Below, piece by piece: positions 5,088 through 5,128 of a DNA stretch of 5,128 nt. The position numbers and the translations under genes are program-made. The stretch is from Candidatus Falkowiibacteriota bacterium (GTDB lineage Bacteria; Patescibacteria; ABY1; BM507; UBA12075). How positions within the stretch are numbered: the stretch's first letter is position 1; the number at the start of each line of letters is the position of its first letter. The notes under the pieces were generated by a model that worked only from the letters and a program-made list of their open reading frames with translations, searched no databases and was not told the origin of the DNA. The stretch is from the NCBI GenBank assembly GCA_030636285.1, contig DAOVXE010000066.1, positions 1-5,128 of the forward strand, read 5' to 3'.

Positions 5088-5128
5088 GTTAATAAGATTA
5101 TTATAAATATTATATTTTATAAATAAAT

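Overview
The window looks like a chromosomal segment of an uncultured, fermentative, AT-rich bacterium. A Patescibacteria (candidate phyla radiation, Parcubacteria-like) host is my best inference. It rests on the very AT-rich spacers, the missing Shine-Dalgarno sequences ahead of every visible start, the AAATCCAAATGATAAA-type intergenic repeats, the small basic orphan protein and the ADP-forming acyl-CoA synthetase. No marker gene is present that could prove this. All reading frames use the standard code, with TAA or TAG stops.

Layout. Positions 1-225 (+) hold the C-terminal end of a DedA/VTT-type membrane protein. It converges on a peptide deformylase gene, def (324-824, -). The 98-bp gap between them is filled by an imperfect inverted repeat built from short repeated motifs, which probably ends transcription from both sides. 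One copy of the motif has become the last codons of the DedA-like gene. Upstream of def is a 279-bp gap (825-1103). It holds a plausible def promoter placed so that the mRNA would be leaderless. It also holds a MITE-like element of about 155 bp with perfect 33-bp inner arms and related outer ends.

Rightward from there runs a compact three-gene cluster with 1-nt and 3-nt gaps. It contains (a) a 338-residue protein made almost entirely of eleven exactly phased 28-residue alpha-helical repeats, (b) an 85-residue strongly basic protein of unknown function, and (c) an 888-residue fusion of an ADP-forming acyl-CoA synthetase (both subunit-type halves) with a C-terminal GNAT acetyltransferase, the architecture of PatZ/Pat protein acetyltransferases. 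Unlike the usual view of Pat/PatZ as catalytically dead synthetases, this copy keeps both histidines expected for phosphoryl transfer. It could therefore make ATP from acetyl-CoA as well as acetylate proteins. After it come a weak AT-only terminator and an extended -10 promoter that points out of the window.

The part most worth following is the 28-residue solenoid protein with its small basic partner, translationally linked to a possibly bifunctional acetyl-CoA enzyme. A functional link among the three is inferred from gene spacing only.
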